Positions 35,043 through 43,029 of a stretch of 64,000 bases of DNA are shown here, one piece after another. This stretch comes from Paramesorhizobium sp049065735 (GTDB lineage: Bacteria; Pseudomonadota; Alphaproteobacteria; Rhizobiales; Rhizobiaceae): contig NZ_JBAKHD010000005.1 of assembly GCF_049065735.1 (NCBI RefSeq), positions 310,001-374,000 of the forward strand, given 5' to 3'. Made by a program: the position numbers and the translations under genes. The notes under the pieces were generated by a model, which had not been told where the DNA came from, did not search any database, and saw only the letters and a program-made list of their open reading frames with translations. The first letter of the stretch is position 1. Each line of letters starts with the position of its first letter.

Positions 35043-35608
35043 TCATACGCCTGTTATTCCCGCCCACTCCTCCCGGCGGATACTATAAACCACGTGCGGC
35101 TTGAGATGCGGCGTAGCCTCGCTGACACGTGGGTGGTTGAAGTCTCGGGCGGGCTCGCGCTTCATGCCGAGGCGCTCCATGACGGCGGTAGAGCGGCGAT
35201 TGTTGTGAACCGCGAAGGAGACGATCTCGTCCAGCCCGCGTTCATCGAAGCCGAGGGTGAACAGCAGGCGTCCGGCTTCCGTCACATAGCCTTTTCCCCA
35301 ATGGCGTTTTGCCAGCCGTCAGCCGATTTCGACGGTTCCCTTCGGAAAATATGGCTCAAGATCGGTGCGGGCGAGGCCGGTAAAGCCGATGCAGGTACCG
35401 AGGCACGCTCTTCCAGGGCATAGAACCCGTAGCCGGTTTCATTGATATCCCGCTGCAACCTGTCGAACAATTCGTCGGACTGCTCAAGGCTGCGGACGAA
35501 ACCGAAAAATTCCATGACACCAGGGTCGGAGTTGATCTCATGAAAGAGCGCGCGGTCGCGGTCTTGCCAGTTGCGGATGATCAGCCGTTCGGTGTCTGCG
35601 ATAATCAT
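35043..35608 (-). pseudogene. GNAT acetyltransferase broken by a frameshift and a stop codon
   Basis: The 5' part (from 35608, MIIADTERLIIRNWQDRDR) and the 3' part (RSTAVMERLGMKREPARDF, then HPRVSEATPHLKPHVVYSI) are both parts of one RimJ/RimL-type acetyltransferase. Between them the frame shifts once near 35405, and in the shifted frame a TGA sits where Trp is expected (EIG-stop-RLAKRHWGKGYVTEAG). Restoring both gives one continuous GNAT of about 188 residues with an intact acetyl-CoA loop. The 5' end overlaps the serB stop by four bases, so the gene was in an operon with serB. Confidence 0.75.
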
Positions 35609-36492
35609 TGCACGAAATCCGCCTTGCGATACCCCTGAATATAAAGCAGCGCCGAGAGATCGCCATGGTCGATGCGGACGCGGGCCTGTTCAGCCACCAC
35701 CGGCTTGGCATGGAGGGCGACGCCGGTGCCGGCGAGTTGCAGCATGCCCAGATCGTTGGCGCCGTCGCCGACAGCGATGGCTTCCTCGGTGGTGACCCCC
35801 AGCCTGGCGCAGATGTCGAGGAGGCGCTCGACCTTGGCTTCGCGGCCCAGAATGGGCTCGGCCACCTCGCCGGTCAGGCGCTCGCCATCGTCAAGCAGCA
35901 GATTCGCGCGGTCCTCGTTGAAGCCGATCATCTGGGCGATGCGGCGGGTGAAGACGGTGAAGCCACCCGAGACGAGGGCGGTATAGGCACCGTGCTTCTT
36001 CATCGTGCGCACCAGCTCGACGCCGCCCGGCGTCAACGTGATGCGGCCGGCGATCACCTTGTCGATGACCGAGAGCGGCAGGTTCTTGAGCAAGGCCACG
36101 CGGGCGCACAAGGCGGGCTCGAAGGCGATCTCGCCATTCATCGCCCGCGCGGTGATGTCAGCCACCGCGTCGCGCAGGCCTGCTTCCTCGGCGAGCTCGT
36201 CGATGCATTCCTGCCCGATCATGGTGGAATCCATGTCGGCGATCAGCACTTTTTTGCGCCTGGTGTCCTGATCCTGCACGACAATATCGATCGGCTCGCC
36301 GCCGATGGCCTCCCCCAGCGCCCGCGCGGCCTCGGCGGCGTCCGTGCCGTCTTTCAGCGGCAGATCGCAGGCGATGCCATCGGCGAGCCAGTAAAGTCCG
36401 GTTGCATTGACCGCGCCGGAGGCTTTAATCCCCAAGGAAGGCGACAGAACGGGGCGAGCCGGATTGGCGATGAGCGTGGCGACGAGAGACAT
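35605..36492 (-). CDS. serB: Phosphoserine phosphatase
   Basis: Last step of serine synthesis, hydrolysing phosphoserine. 295 residues from ATG 36492: an N-terminal ACT-like regulatory part and the HAD domain. Motif I IADMDSTMI (double Asp), the Gly-rich LVSGGFTVFTRRIAQ, and motif IV VGDGANDLGMLQLAG are complete. A longer ATG (36741) is rejected because the extra residues are not homologous to the family. It is divergent from miaA with 12 bases between the starts and is followed by the GNAT pseudogene. Confidence 0.93.
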   Translation of the reverse strand: MSLVATLIANPARPVLSPSLGIKASGAVNATGLYWLADGIACDLPLKDGTDAAEAARALGEAIGGEPIDIVVQDQDTRRKKVLIADMDSTMIGQECIDELAEEAGLRDAVADITARAMNGEIAFEPALCARVALLKNLPLSVIDKVIAGRITLTPGGVELVRTMKKHGAYTALVSGGFTVFTRRIAQMIGFNEDRANLLLDDGERLTGEVAEPILGREAKVERLLDICARLGVTTEEAIAVGDGANDLGMLQLAGTGVALHAKPVVAEQARVRIDHGDLSALLYIQGYRKADFVQ

Positions 36493-36504
36493 AAGGCACC
36501 TTGG

Positions 36505-37383
36505 ATGATCGAGAATGCGATCCTGATAGCCGGGCCGACGGCAAGCGGCAAGTCGGCGCTGGCGCTGAAGCTGGCGCGGGAGGAGGGCGGCTTCATCATC
36601 AATGCCGATTCCATGCAGGTTTACGACGTGCTGAACGTGCTGACCGCACGCCCGCAAGCGGACGATCTCGCTGCCGCACCGCATTATCTCTACGGCCATG
36701 TGCCGCCGTCCGAGGCCCATTCCACCGGCCAATGGCTCCATGATGTGGAGACGATCTTGCAGCGGCCCGAGCTTCAGGGGCGTGTGCCGGTGTTCGTCGG
36801 CGGTACGGGGCTTTATTTCCGCGCGCTGCTCGGCGGCTTGTCACACATGCCTGACGTGCCCAATGACGTGCGCGAGCGCTGGCGGGCGCGGCTCGTGGAT
36901 GAGGGGGCCTTGGCGCTCCATGGTGTGCTGAAGCGTATGGACCCTACCGCTGCCGAACTGTTGCGGCCCTCCGATGGGCAGAGGATCGTGCGTGCGTTGG
37001 AGGTGATGGACGCCTCCGGCCGCTCGATCTATGATTGGCAAAAAGAGCGGGGCCGGGCGCTGGTGAATGAGGCAGCCGCGCGCAAGCTGGTTATCCTGCC
37101 GGATCGGGTATGGCTCGCTGAGCGCATCGCGCGGCGTTTCGACGCAATGATGGGGGCAAGCGCGGTGGAGGAGGTGGAATCGCTGCTGCGATTGAAGCTC
37201 TCCGAGCGGCTTCCGGCGATGAAGGCCATCGGCGTGCGCGAGATCGGCGCGGCGATATCAGGGGAAATCACGCTGGAAGAGGCATCCGAGCGGGCAAAAG
37301 CGGCGACGAGGCAATATGCCAAGCGCCAAATGACCTGGTTCCGCAACCAGCTTGATGCCAGCTGGACGCTTTACGGCCTGTAA
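36505..37383 (+). CDS. miaA: tRNA dimethylallyltransferase
   Basis: Adds a dimethylallyl group to A37 of tRNAs that read UNN codons. 292 residues from ATG 36505, normal length. Motifs: P-loop LIAGPTASGKSALALKLA, INADSMQVY, VFVGGTGLYFRALLGGL, and the C-terminal TRQYAKRQMTWFRNQ (tRNA contact). The frame is open far upstream, but everything before 36505 is antisense to serB and is ignored. It is divergent from serB. Confidence 0.93.
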   Translation: MIENAILIAGPTASGKSALALKLAREEGGFIINADSMQVYDVLNVLTARPQADDLAAAPHYLYGHVPPSEAHSTGQWLHDVETILQRPELQGRVPVFVGGTGLYFRALLGGLSHMPDVPNDVRERWRARLVDEGALALHGVLKRMDPTAAELLRPSDGQRIVRALEVMDASGRSIYDWQKERGRALVNEAAARKLVILPDRVWLAERIARRFDAMMGASAVEEVESLLRLKLSERLPAMKAIGVREIGAAISGEITLEEASERAKAATRQYAKRQMTWFRNQLDASWTLYGL

Positions 37384-37472
37384 ACCAGCAGGACGCTTTT
37401 TCCTGACGGAACGGAAAACAGCAATTATTCGAGAGCGCAATTAACGAGCGAGAAACGCCTGCTGGTTGAAAT

Positions 37473-38294
37473 ATGCCGGTGGGTAGGGGCAGCGGACTAT
37501 ATATGCGTTTTCACAAATCAGAGACATCGTTTTTCATTCTGATCGTCTTTCTCGGCGGGGTGGGCATCATGCTCTATCGTGCCTGGACGGCGCTGGAGAT
37601 GCTGCGGCCGCTTGCCGGGAGCTCTGACATCGCGGCGCTGATCGACTATATCGGCCAGGCCAACGGCATCGCCGCGCTGTTTCTGGCGGCAGCGCTGCTG
37701 TGCGGCGTTTTCCTGATTTACCCGCAGATACGGTTTCAGGCGCAGGATCATGGCAAGCTGCGGAAGATGACGCAGATTCTCTCGGCCCGGTCCGAGTCGC
37801 TGGCGCAGGCGGCGCTTACCGATGGCCTGACGGGAATGCAGAACAGGCGCTATTTCGACGAGGCGCTGAAGGAATATCTGGCGCAGTTCGGCCGGATCGA
37901 CAAGCCGGTGGGGCTGATGATCCTCGATCTCGACCATTTCAAAGCGATCAACGACACTTACGGTCATGATGTCGGCGATGCGGTGTTGCGCGAAGTGGCT
38001 CGCTGCCTCAAGGACTATACCCGCTATCACGACGTCGTCGCCCGCCTCGGCGGCGAGGAGTTCGCCGTGGTCGTCTCCAATATGGAGAAGGAATTGCTGG
38101 TGAAGCTCGCCAACCGTATCCGCAAAGCCATTGCCGATTTGACGATTACCATCGATGACGCATGCCTGAAGGTGACGACGAGCATCGGCGTTGCCGAATG
38201 GGACCGGCGCGAAAGCTGGCAGGATTTCTATCGCCGTGCGGATCAGCTGCTCTATCAGGCGAAGAATATGGGGCGGAACACGGTTTGTGTATAG
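37473..38294 (+). CDS. Membrane-bound diguanylate cyclase (GGDEF)
   Basis: Makes c-di-GMP from two GTP. About 273 residues. There are two N-terminal helices (ETSFFILIVFLGGVGIMLY and IAALFLAAALLCGVFLIYP), then the GGDEF domain: LTDGLTGMQNRRYFDEAL at the start and RLGGEEFAVVV as active-site motif. RYHD lies five residues before GGEEF, the right place for an inhibitory I-site (RxxD). TSIGVAEW is near the C-terminus. It should be active and product-inhibited. ATG 37473 and ATG 37503 are both possible starts. There is no fused sensor domain; signal input is unknown. Confidence 0.88.
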   Translation: MPVGRGSGLYMRFHKSETSFFILIVFLGGVGIMLYRAWTALEMLRPLAGSSDIAALIDYIGQANGIAALFLAAALLCGVFLIYPQIRFQAQDHGKLRKMTQILSARSESLAQAALTDGLTGMQNRRYFDEALKEYLAQFGRIDKPVGLMILDLDHFKAINDTYGHDVGDAVLREVARCLKDYTRYHDVVARLGGEEFAVVVSNMEKELLVKLANRIRKAIADLTITIDDACLKVTTSIGVAEWDRRESWQDFYRRADQLLYQAKNMGRNTVCV

Positions 38295-38297
38295 GAA

Positions 38298-38322
38298 GAA
38301 GCCGGTCCGATGGACCGGCTTC
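38298..38322. terminator. Terminator of repeat-protein gene A (shared with the GGDEF gene)
   Basis: Perfect 11-bp stem GAAGCCGGTCC / GGACCGGCTTC with GAT loop, 21 bases downstream of the stop of repeat-protein gene A and 4 past the GGDEF stop. The same hairpin design follows each of the four paralogues. Confidence 0.75.
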
Positions 38323-38342
38323 GGAGCATTATCAAGGCGCTC

Positions 38343-39404
38343 TCAGGAGCGGTGAGCGCAAGGATGCCGGTGGGCTTTAGACCCGCAAGCGGCCATGCCG
38401 GGCTTTCTCTCCTTATGAACGGGAGGGTTCCGGTGTTTCGCGCCCTGCGCATGCCTGTTGGCAATTTGTGTCGCTCCGGGTTGAGCGTTTTGGGGTGTGC
38501 GTGCGCCGCCGGGCTCTTGGCGTACCCCGGCAATGGCGGGGTGATTAGCCTCGGAACCCCTGATGGCGGTGCGCTCAACCGGCGCCCCGGGGAGGGCGAT
38601 ACGGTTTGCCCGGGCTCCCTCGGTTCCCCATGTCGCATTGCCATAAGCTTCCTCAGGCACAAGGCCGTAACCGTCGACTGTGGAACCGTAGATTCCTCCC
38701 GCGCCATCGGTTGCCCATGTGGCGTTGCCGTAACCCTCGACTGTCGGAGCGACTTGTCCCGCACCGTCAGTCGCCCATGTGGCATTGCCATAACCTTCGA
38801 CTGCTTGAGGGATGGTTTCTTGGCCATCAGTTGCCCAAGTTGCATTGCCGTAGCCCTCAACAGGCACGAGGCCGTCACCGTCAACTGTGGAGCCGAAGAT
38901 TGCTCCCGCGCCATCGGTTGCCCAGGTGGCATTGCCATAACCCTCGACCGTCGGAGTGACTTGCCTCGAGCCATCAGTTGCCCAGGTTGCATTGCCGTAG
39001 CCCTCGACTGCCGGACGGGTGGCTCCCTTGGCCGGGACTGCATTACGGCTCGCCGGAGCTCCCCGAACCGTATGGCTATATGCGGCGGCCCTTGATCCTG
39101 CCGCGGAGCGCGCGTGGGCTGCGGCAATGCTATTCGTGCCATGTCCCATGGCCGAACCGCCGCGAGCTCCTCCTGCGGCTACGCTGTGAGCACCGCCCAC
39201 GGCGGCCATCGAGCCGCCACGGCCGCCTCGCGATGCGCCTTGGCTATGGCTTGCGGCGCCATGCGAGGCGCTCGATGCTCCGTGTGAACCGGCGTGGCCG
39301 CCCGATGAGCCATGACCACCGCCGCCATGGGCCAGCGCGGTGGCGGTGAGACCGAGCGTGAGAGCGCTCGCCAGGAGCGTCGTTAAAAATTTGTGGTGCA
39401 TCAT
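38343..39404 (-). CDS. Secreted tandem-repeat protein A of a four-paralogue cluster
   Basis: About 353 residues. Signal peptide 1-25 (MMHHKFLTTLLASALTLGLT, ending ATALA), a Gly/His/Ser-rich segment to about 80 and an Ala-rich stretch. Then come six copies of VEGYGNATWATDG (residues 133-263; the last is EEAYGNATWGTEG) spaced by 7- and 16-residue linkers in the order 7,16,7,7,16. The end is C-GSKAHRHP-C plus four residues. The ATG at 39404 is preceded by GGAGGA. I do not recognise a family. The pattern suggests an exported, possibly disulfide-closed or metal-binding surface or periplasmic protein. Function is not established. Confidence 0.75.
   Translation of the reverse strand: MMHHKFLTTLLASALTLGLTATALAHGGGGHGSSGGHAGSHGASSASHGAASHSQGASRGGRGGSMAAVGGAHSVAAGGARGGSAMGHGTNSIAAAHARSAAGSRAAAYSHTVRGAPASRNAVPAKGATRPAVEGYGNATWATDGSRQVTPTVEGYGNATWATDGAGAIFGSTVDGDGLVPVEGYGNATWATDGQETIPQAVEGYGNATWATDGAGQVAPTVEGYGNATWATDGAGGIYGSTVDGYGLVPEEAYGNATWGTEGARANRIALPGAPVERTAIRGSEANHPAIAGVRQEPGGARTPQNAQPGATQIANRHAQGAKHRNPPVHKERKPGMAACGSKAHRHPCAHRS
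38616..39008 (-). repeat. In-frame coding repeat array of gene A
   Basis: Six copies of a 39-bp unit (VEGYGNATWATDG) in a 20/29-residue alternating spacing. Wholly coding; not a CRISPR array. Confidence 0.8.
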
Positions 39405-39485
39405 GGTATCCTCCATCGATGCCCCCCACACGATCACGGGGTTATCCACCCTGGCGGTTAAACCGTTAATATTACTGGTTAAAAA

Positions 39486-39501
39486 TGTCCTAATTGTGTC
39501 A
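39486..39501 (-). promoter_or_regulatory. Conserved upstream palindrome of gene A
   Basis: TGTCCTAATTGTGTCA, 82 bases upstream of the ATG. It is one of four related copies of TGTCATAATTATGACA, one before each paralogue, embedded in an A/T-rich conserved flank. A TTGACA box (minus strand) overlaps it. Confidence 0.55.
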
Positions 39502-39566
39502 ATTATAGTACATCTTCTTATGTTCGGCATGCTCCTATGGCTGGTTATGTTGTACTGCGCAAATAA

Positions 39567-39591
39567 GAAACCGGCCTATCGGGCCGGCTTC
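39567..39591 (-). terminator. Terminator of repeat-protein gene B
   Basis: Stem GAAACCGGCC / GGCCGGCTTC (one A/C mismatch) with a five-base loop, 46 bases downstream of gene B's stop, followed on the minus strand by a T-rich stretch. Confidence 0.7.
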
Positions 39592-39636
39592 TGATATTGC
39601 GACAGTCTTCGTGACCGAAGACATCTGGAATCGTCT

Positions 39637-40503
39637 TCAGGATTTGGGAGAGCAAAACTCCTGGTGGGTTCCTGATTTGCACGCGACCACTCGGGGATGG
39701 TAGACGCGATGACCCTCTTTCCGGGTCTCGTGCATGTGCGTCTTAGCATTGCGGGTAGATGCCGGTTCATGGCCTCCGGTTGGTCCTGACCTGCCGGGAT
39801 GAGTTGGCGTTCCGGAAGTGCCCCTGGGAACCGCGCCGGTGCCGATCCCGGGGCTGCCGGTGGGATAGGTGCCGGTGGTGCCTCCCGGGCCGATGGGAGC
39901 CACGCCATGGGAGCCAGTATCGACAATCACGCCGTCGCCGATCTTGGGTGGGCCAACAATCACGCCGTCACCGATCCTTGGGCCACCTCTAGGAACCGCG
40001 CCGGTGCCGATGCCGGGGCTGCCTGTGGGGTATGTACCGGTGCCACCTGTTCCCGTGGTGCCGCCTATGGGAACGGCGCCGTTGCCGATCTTGGGTCCGG
40101 TATCGACAATCACGCCGTCGCCGATAGCGGGCGGGCCGAAGATCACACCACTGCCGATCTTCGGCCCGCCATCGGGGATCGCGCCGGTGCCTATTGCAGG
40201 TCCGCCGGTAGGAACGGCGCCGGTGCCGATCTGGGGGCCTGATTTACTGTGTCGCGGGCCGAGGTTTCTCGTCGGATCCCTTGTCGTGAGATGGCCGCGG
40301 GTGCCAATTACGGGCCCTCCACGATGTCCGAAAGCTCCATTGCCACGCCCACCTCTCGATGAGCCATGGGTGTGGCTTGCGTCGCGCTGGCTGGAGCTTG
40401 CTGTGTGTGAGCCGCGGCCGCCGCTGTGGGCCAGCGCGGTGGCGCTGAGACCGAGCGTGAGAGCGCTCGCCAGGAGTGTCGTTAAAAATTTGTGGTGCAT
40501 CAT
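39637..40503 (-). CDS. Secreted tandem-repeat protein B of the four-paralogue cluster
   Basis: About 288 residues. The signal peptide is almost identical to protein A (MMHHKFLTTLLASALTLGLS, ATALA). After a His/Ser/Gly segment come nine copies of a roughly 12-residue unit with core xIGxGx(V/I), often flanked by GGP or GPP (residues 89-228), which could fold as a small beta-solenoid. The C-terminal tail is basic and ends C-KSGTHQEF-C plus four residues, the same C-x8-C spacing as in the paralogues. A GGAGGA ribosome site precedes ATG 40503. No known family; function not assigned. Confidence 0.75.
   Translation of the reverse strand: MMHHKFLTTLLASALTLGLSATALAHSGGRGSHTASSSQRDASHTHGSSRGGRGNGAFGHRGGPVIGTRGHLTTRDPTRNLGPRHSKSGPQIGTGAVPTGGPAIGTGAIPDGGPKIGSGVIFGPPAIGDGVIVDTGPKIGNGAVPIGGTTGTGGTGTYPTGSPGIGTGAVPRGGPRIGDGVIVGPPKIGDGVIVDTGSHGVAPIGPGGTTGTYPTGSPGIGTGAVPRGTSGTPTHPGRSGPTGGHEPASTRNAKTHMHETRKEGHRVYHPRVVACKSGTHQEFCSPKS
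39820..40239 (-). repeat. In-frame coding repeat array of gene B
   Basis: Nine IGxG-type units of roughly 36 bp, diverged at DNA level but regular in the protein. It includes two copies of a longer GTYPTGSPGIGTGAVPRG segment. Confidence 0.7.
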
Positions 40504-40584
40504 GGTATCCTCCATTGATGCCCCCCACACGATCACGGGGTTGTCTGCCGTGGCAGTTAAACCGCTAATATTACTGATTAAAGA

Positions 40585-40600
40585 TGTTTTAATTGTGTTA
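40585..40600 (-). promoter_or_regulatory. Conserved upstream palindrome of gene B
   Basis: TGTTTTAATTGTGTTA, 82 bases upstream of the ATG, the same distance as in gene A. Confidence 0.5.
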
Positions 40601-40665
40601 TTTGCAATCAAGAGGCTTATGCGTGGTGCTCGCCCATGGCCAGTTAAGCTGTACTGCGGAAATAA

Positions 40666-40690
40666 GAAACCGGCCCATAGGGCCGGCTTC
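40666..40690 (-). terminator. Terminator of repeat-protein gene C
   Basis: Stem GAAACCGGCCC / GGGCCGGCTTC with ATA loop, 45 bases downstream of gene C's stop. Sequence around it (TGTACTGCGGAAATAAG) matches the flank before gene B's terminator, marking the tandem duplication boundary. Confidence 0.7.
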
Positions 40691-40734
40691 CGAGAATATG
40701 ACAGTCTTCGTGTCCGAAGGTGTCTGGAACGTCT

Positions 40735-41745
40735 TCAGGATATTTGCGAGCAACCCTGCTGGTTGGCACCTGCTTTGCAAGGATAGAGACGGTTGCCTTC
40801 TTTCCTTGTTTTTTGCATGCGCCCGTCAAGGTTACGCGCAAGTTTCGACTGATGACCGCGGTTCTGTTTTGATCCGCCGAGTTGAGTCGAAGCCCCCGAA
40901 GCGACGGAAGCAAGCGCGCCGTTGCCGATGCTGGGGTTATTGGTAGGATAGGTCCCTGCGCTGGCCGTGGACGTGCCGGTGCGCAGCGTGCGAGGGCCCA
41001 TCCTGGAGGCATTGGCCGCCACGCTGCCGGCGGGGTACGTGCCGGTGCGCAGCGTGCGAGGGCCCATCCTGGAGGCATTGGCCGCCACACTGCCGGCGGG
41101 GTACGTGCCGGTACGAAGCGTGCGCGGGCCGACCCTGGAGGCATTGGCCGCTACGCTGCCGGCGGGGTACGTGCCGGTGCGCAGCGTGCGGGGGCCGACC
41201 CTGGAGGCATTGGCCGCCACGCTGCCGGCGGGGTACGTGCCGGTACGAAGNGTGCGGGGGCCGACCCTGGAGGCATTGGCCGCCACGCTGCCGGCGGGGT
41301 ACGTGCCGGTGCGCAGCGTGCGGGGGCCGACCCTGGAGGCATTGGCCGCCACGCTGCCGGCGGGGTACGTGCCGGTACGAAGCGTGCGGTTGCCGATCTT
41401 GGGCGCATTGGCCGCCGCGCTGCCGGCCGGGTAAGTGCCGGTGCGAAGCGTGCGGTTGCCGATCTTGGGCGCATTGGCCGCTGCGCTGCCGGCGGGGTAC
41501 GCGCCGGTGCGAAGCGTGCGGTTACCGATCTTGGGTGCGCTCGCGCCGCTGGCGCGAAGCGTGTGGTTGCCTTTTCGTGAGCCATGAGCGTGACGTCCGT
41601 GGCCGTGCGTGGATCTCGCTGCTCCGTATGAACTCGCGGAACTACCCAACGAACGGCCATTGCCGCCATAGGCTAGCGCAGAGGCGCTGAGGCCCAGAGT
41701 GAGAACGCTTGCGAGAAGTGTGGTTAAAAGCTTCCGGTGCATCAT
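40735..41745 (-). CDS. Secreted tandem-repeat protein C of the four-paralogue cluster
   Basis: 336 residues. Signal peptide MMHRKLLTTLLASVLTLGLS (ending ASALA), then a Gly/Ser/His/Arg-rich stretch. From residue 70 come eight exact 22-residue units of the form APKIGNRTLRTGTYPAGS-xAAN (later ASRVGPRTLRTGTYPAG), plus a degenerate ninth. The C-terminus is basic and ends C-KAGANQQG-C plus four residues. One base in the array (41251) is ambiguous, giving one X. Codon use in the repeats is nearly uniform, indicating recent expansion. Function unknown; paralogous to genes A, B and D by signal peptide, tail and control region. Confidence 0.75.
   Translation of the reverse strand: MMHRKLLTTLLASVLTLGLSASALAYGGNGRSLGSSASSYGAARSTHGHGRHAHGSRKGNHTLRASGASAPKIGNRTLRTGAYPAGSAAANAPKIGNRTLRTGTYPAGSAAANAPKIGNRTLRTGTYPAGSVAANASRVGPRTLRTGTYPAGSVAANASRVGPRXLRTGTYPAGSVAANASRVGPRTLRTGTYPAGSVAANASRVGPRTLRTGTYPAGSVAANASRMGPRTLRTGTYPAGSVAANASRMGPRTLRTGTSTASAGTYPTNNPSIGNGALASVASGASTQLGGSKQNRGHQSKLARNLDGRMQKTRKEGNRLYPCKAGANQQGCSQIS
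41011..41538 (-). repeat. 66-bp coding tandem repeat array of gene C (8 units)
   Basis: Eight tandem 66-bp units, several nearly identical, so likely variable in copy number between strains. The ambiguous base is at 41251. It is fully in frame. Confidence 0.85.
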
Positions 41746-41834
41746 GGTATCCTTTCGATGCCCCTCTCACACAATCATCATAGTTGCCCGCGCCATAGCG
41801 TTTGCGCGTCGGGAGAAATATTTCTGGTGAAAAA

Positions 41835-41850
41835 TGTCCTAATTGTGTTC
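41835..41850 (-). promoter_or_regulatory. Conserved upstream palindrome of gene C
   Basis: TGTCCTAATTGTGTTC, 90 bases upstream of the ATG. The 323 bases between genes C and D hold only this control region and the terminator of gene D. Confidence 0.5.
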
Positions 41851-42005
41851 TTTAAAATTAAATATATTCTCATTAATACACATTTTCTCGATGTATATTT
41901 GAGGGATATGAGGAAGTCATACTATTAGAATTGATTAATTGCGTTGGCCTGGCAGTACTATAAGTCTCGGCCCCGCAGCACCTATCGACACAAAGCCGCA
42001 ATAAA

Positions 42006-42030
42006 GAAGCCGGCCCATCGGACCGGCTTC
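42006..42030 (-). terminator. Terminator of repeat-protein gene D
   Basis: Stem GAAGCCGGCCC / GGACCGGCTTC with short loop and one mismatch pair, 39 bases downstream of gene D's stop. Confidence 0.7.
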
Positions 42031-42068
42031 AAAGCGATGTAACCAACGTATCCGGCTGAAAGCCCTTC

Positions 42069-42938
42069 TCAAAAACGCGAAGCGCAAAGGTGCGGATGGG
42101 ACCGCGATCCGCAAGCTGAATTTTTTTGCGCATGGATAGAACTGTTGCGTGCGGCTAAGGAGTGTTCTGTGGTGATAGTGGCTGGCTCCGATGTGGATGG
42201 TCCCGATACGGATTTCGGGCCTTTCCCAGTGGGGCTGGATTCATCGAGGTCACGATAGTTGGGGTTCGTGTGTTCCTGAATGCTGCCGACCGGCCTTGAG
42301 GGATCGGGGTTGCCCCGGGCTTTGGGGCCGGCCGGCCGCGACGGGTCGATGCCCGCACGGGAGGCGTGCTCCGGAATGCTGCCGACCGGCCTTGAGGGAT
42401 CGGGGTTGCCNCGGGCNTTGGGGCCGGCCGGCCGCGACGGGTCGATGCCCGCATGAGAGGCGTGCTCCGGAATGCTGCCGACCGGCCTTGAGGGATCGGG
42501 GTTGCCTCGGGCCTTGGGGCCGGCCGGCCGCGACGGGTCGATGCCCGCACGGGAGGCGTGCTCCGGAATGCTGCCGACCGGTCGCGACGTATCGGGAGTT
42601 CTCCGGCCGACCGTGCCGATTGGACGTGAGGTGTCAGGCACACCCAGGCGAGAGAAGCCGCCAGCCGGCTGCGTAGTGTCGGTCGTGCTTCTGTCGTGGC
42701 GGCCCATGCTTCTCGTTCCGCCTATGGTAGATCGGCCGTGTCCGCGTGTTCCGGCATGGCCTTGCTCGGTTCCGTGGCCTTCGTGAGTGTGGCTCGATCC
42801 ATGCGAGGCGCTGCCATGGCTGCCGGCTCGACCGCCGAAACCTCCATGACTATCGCCGCCATAGGCCAGCGCAGCGGCGCTGAGGCCGAGGGTGAGAGCG
42901 CTCGCGAGGAGTGTTGTTACAAGTTTTCGGTGCATCAT
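42069..42938 (-). CDS. Secreted tandem-repeat protein D of the four-paralogue cluster
   Basis: About 289 residues from ATG 42938. Signal peptide MMHRKLVTTLLASALTLGLS (ending AAALA), a His/Gly/Ser segment to about 75, then D-x-SRPxG motifs. From residue 114 there are three 32-residue units (for example NPDPSRPVGSIPEH and AGIDPSRPAGPKARG) and a partial fourth. The tail ends C-GSRSHPHL-C plus four residues. Two ambiguous bases (42411, 42417) give two X residues. The Pro/Arg/Asp repeats should be extended and basic. It shares no repeat with A-C, only the ends. Function unknown. Confidence 0.75.
   Translation of the reverse strand: MMHRKLVTTLLASALTLGLSAAALAYGGDSHGGFGGRAGSHGSASHGSSHTHEGHGTEQGHAGTRGHGRSTIGGTRSMGRHDRSTTDTTQPAGGFSRLGVPDTSRPIGTVGRRTPDTSRPVGSIPEHASRAGIDPSRPAGPKARGNPDPSRPVGSIPEHASHAGIDPSRPAGPXAXGNPDPSRPVGSIPEHASRAGIDPSRPAGPKARGNPDPSRPVGSIQEHTNPNYRDLDESSPTGKGPKSVSGPSTSEPATITTEHSLAARNSSIHAQKNSACGSRSHPHLCASRF
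42312..42599 (-). repeat. 96-bp coding tandem repeat array of gene D (3 units)
   Basis: Three tandem 96-bp units and part of a fourth, nearly identical, with ambiguous bases at 42411 and 42417. Confidence 0.85.
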
Positions 42939-43029
42939 GAGTGTTACTCCCTTGATGCCCCCCACACGATCACGACAAGTCGTTTTCCCAATGCAAGTGG
43001 TGCGAACCAAAGATATTTATGGTTAAAAA

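Noticed and set aside
35608..36504. Upstream extension of miaA giving a 591-residue protein
   Set aside because: The extra 299 residues are antisense to serB and carry no homology signal; the MiaA family begins at the P-loop after ATG 36505.
38310..39095. 261-residue plus-strand frame opposite gene A
   Set aside because: Shadow of the repeat-protein gene; no ribosome site and no family.
39430..39475. TTAA clusters as CtrA boxes upstream of the repeat-protein genes
   Set aside because: The spacing TTAA-N4-TTAA and TTAA-N9-TTAA does not fit the TTAA-N7-TTAA consensus, and it is not conserved in all four promoters.
40967..41580. Plus-strand frames across the repeat array of gene C, and the direct repeats as a CRISPR array
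   Set aside because: They mirror the 66-bp coding repeats. The units are contiguous, without spacers, and in frame with a signal-peptide protein on the minus strand, so neither a separate gene nor a CRISPR array.
42191..42786. Plus-strand frames opposite repeat-protein gene D
   Set aside because: They are shadows of the 96-bp repeat array.
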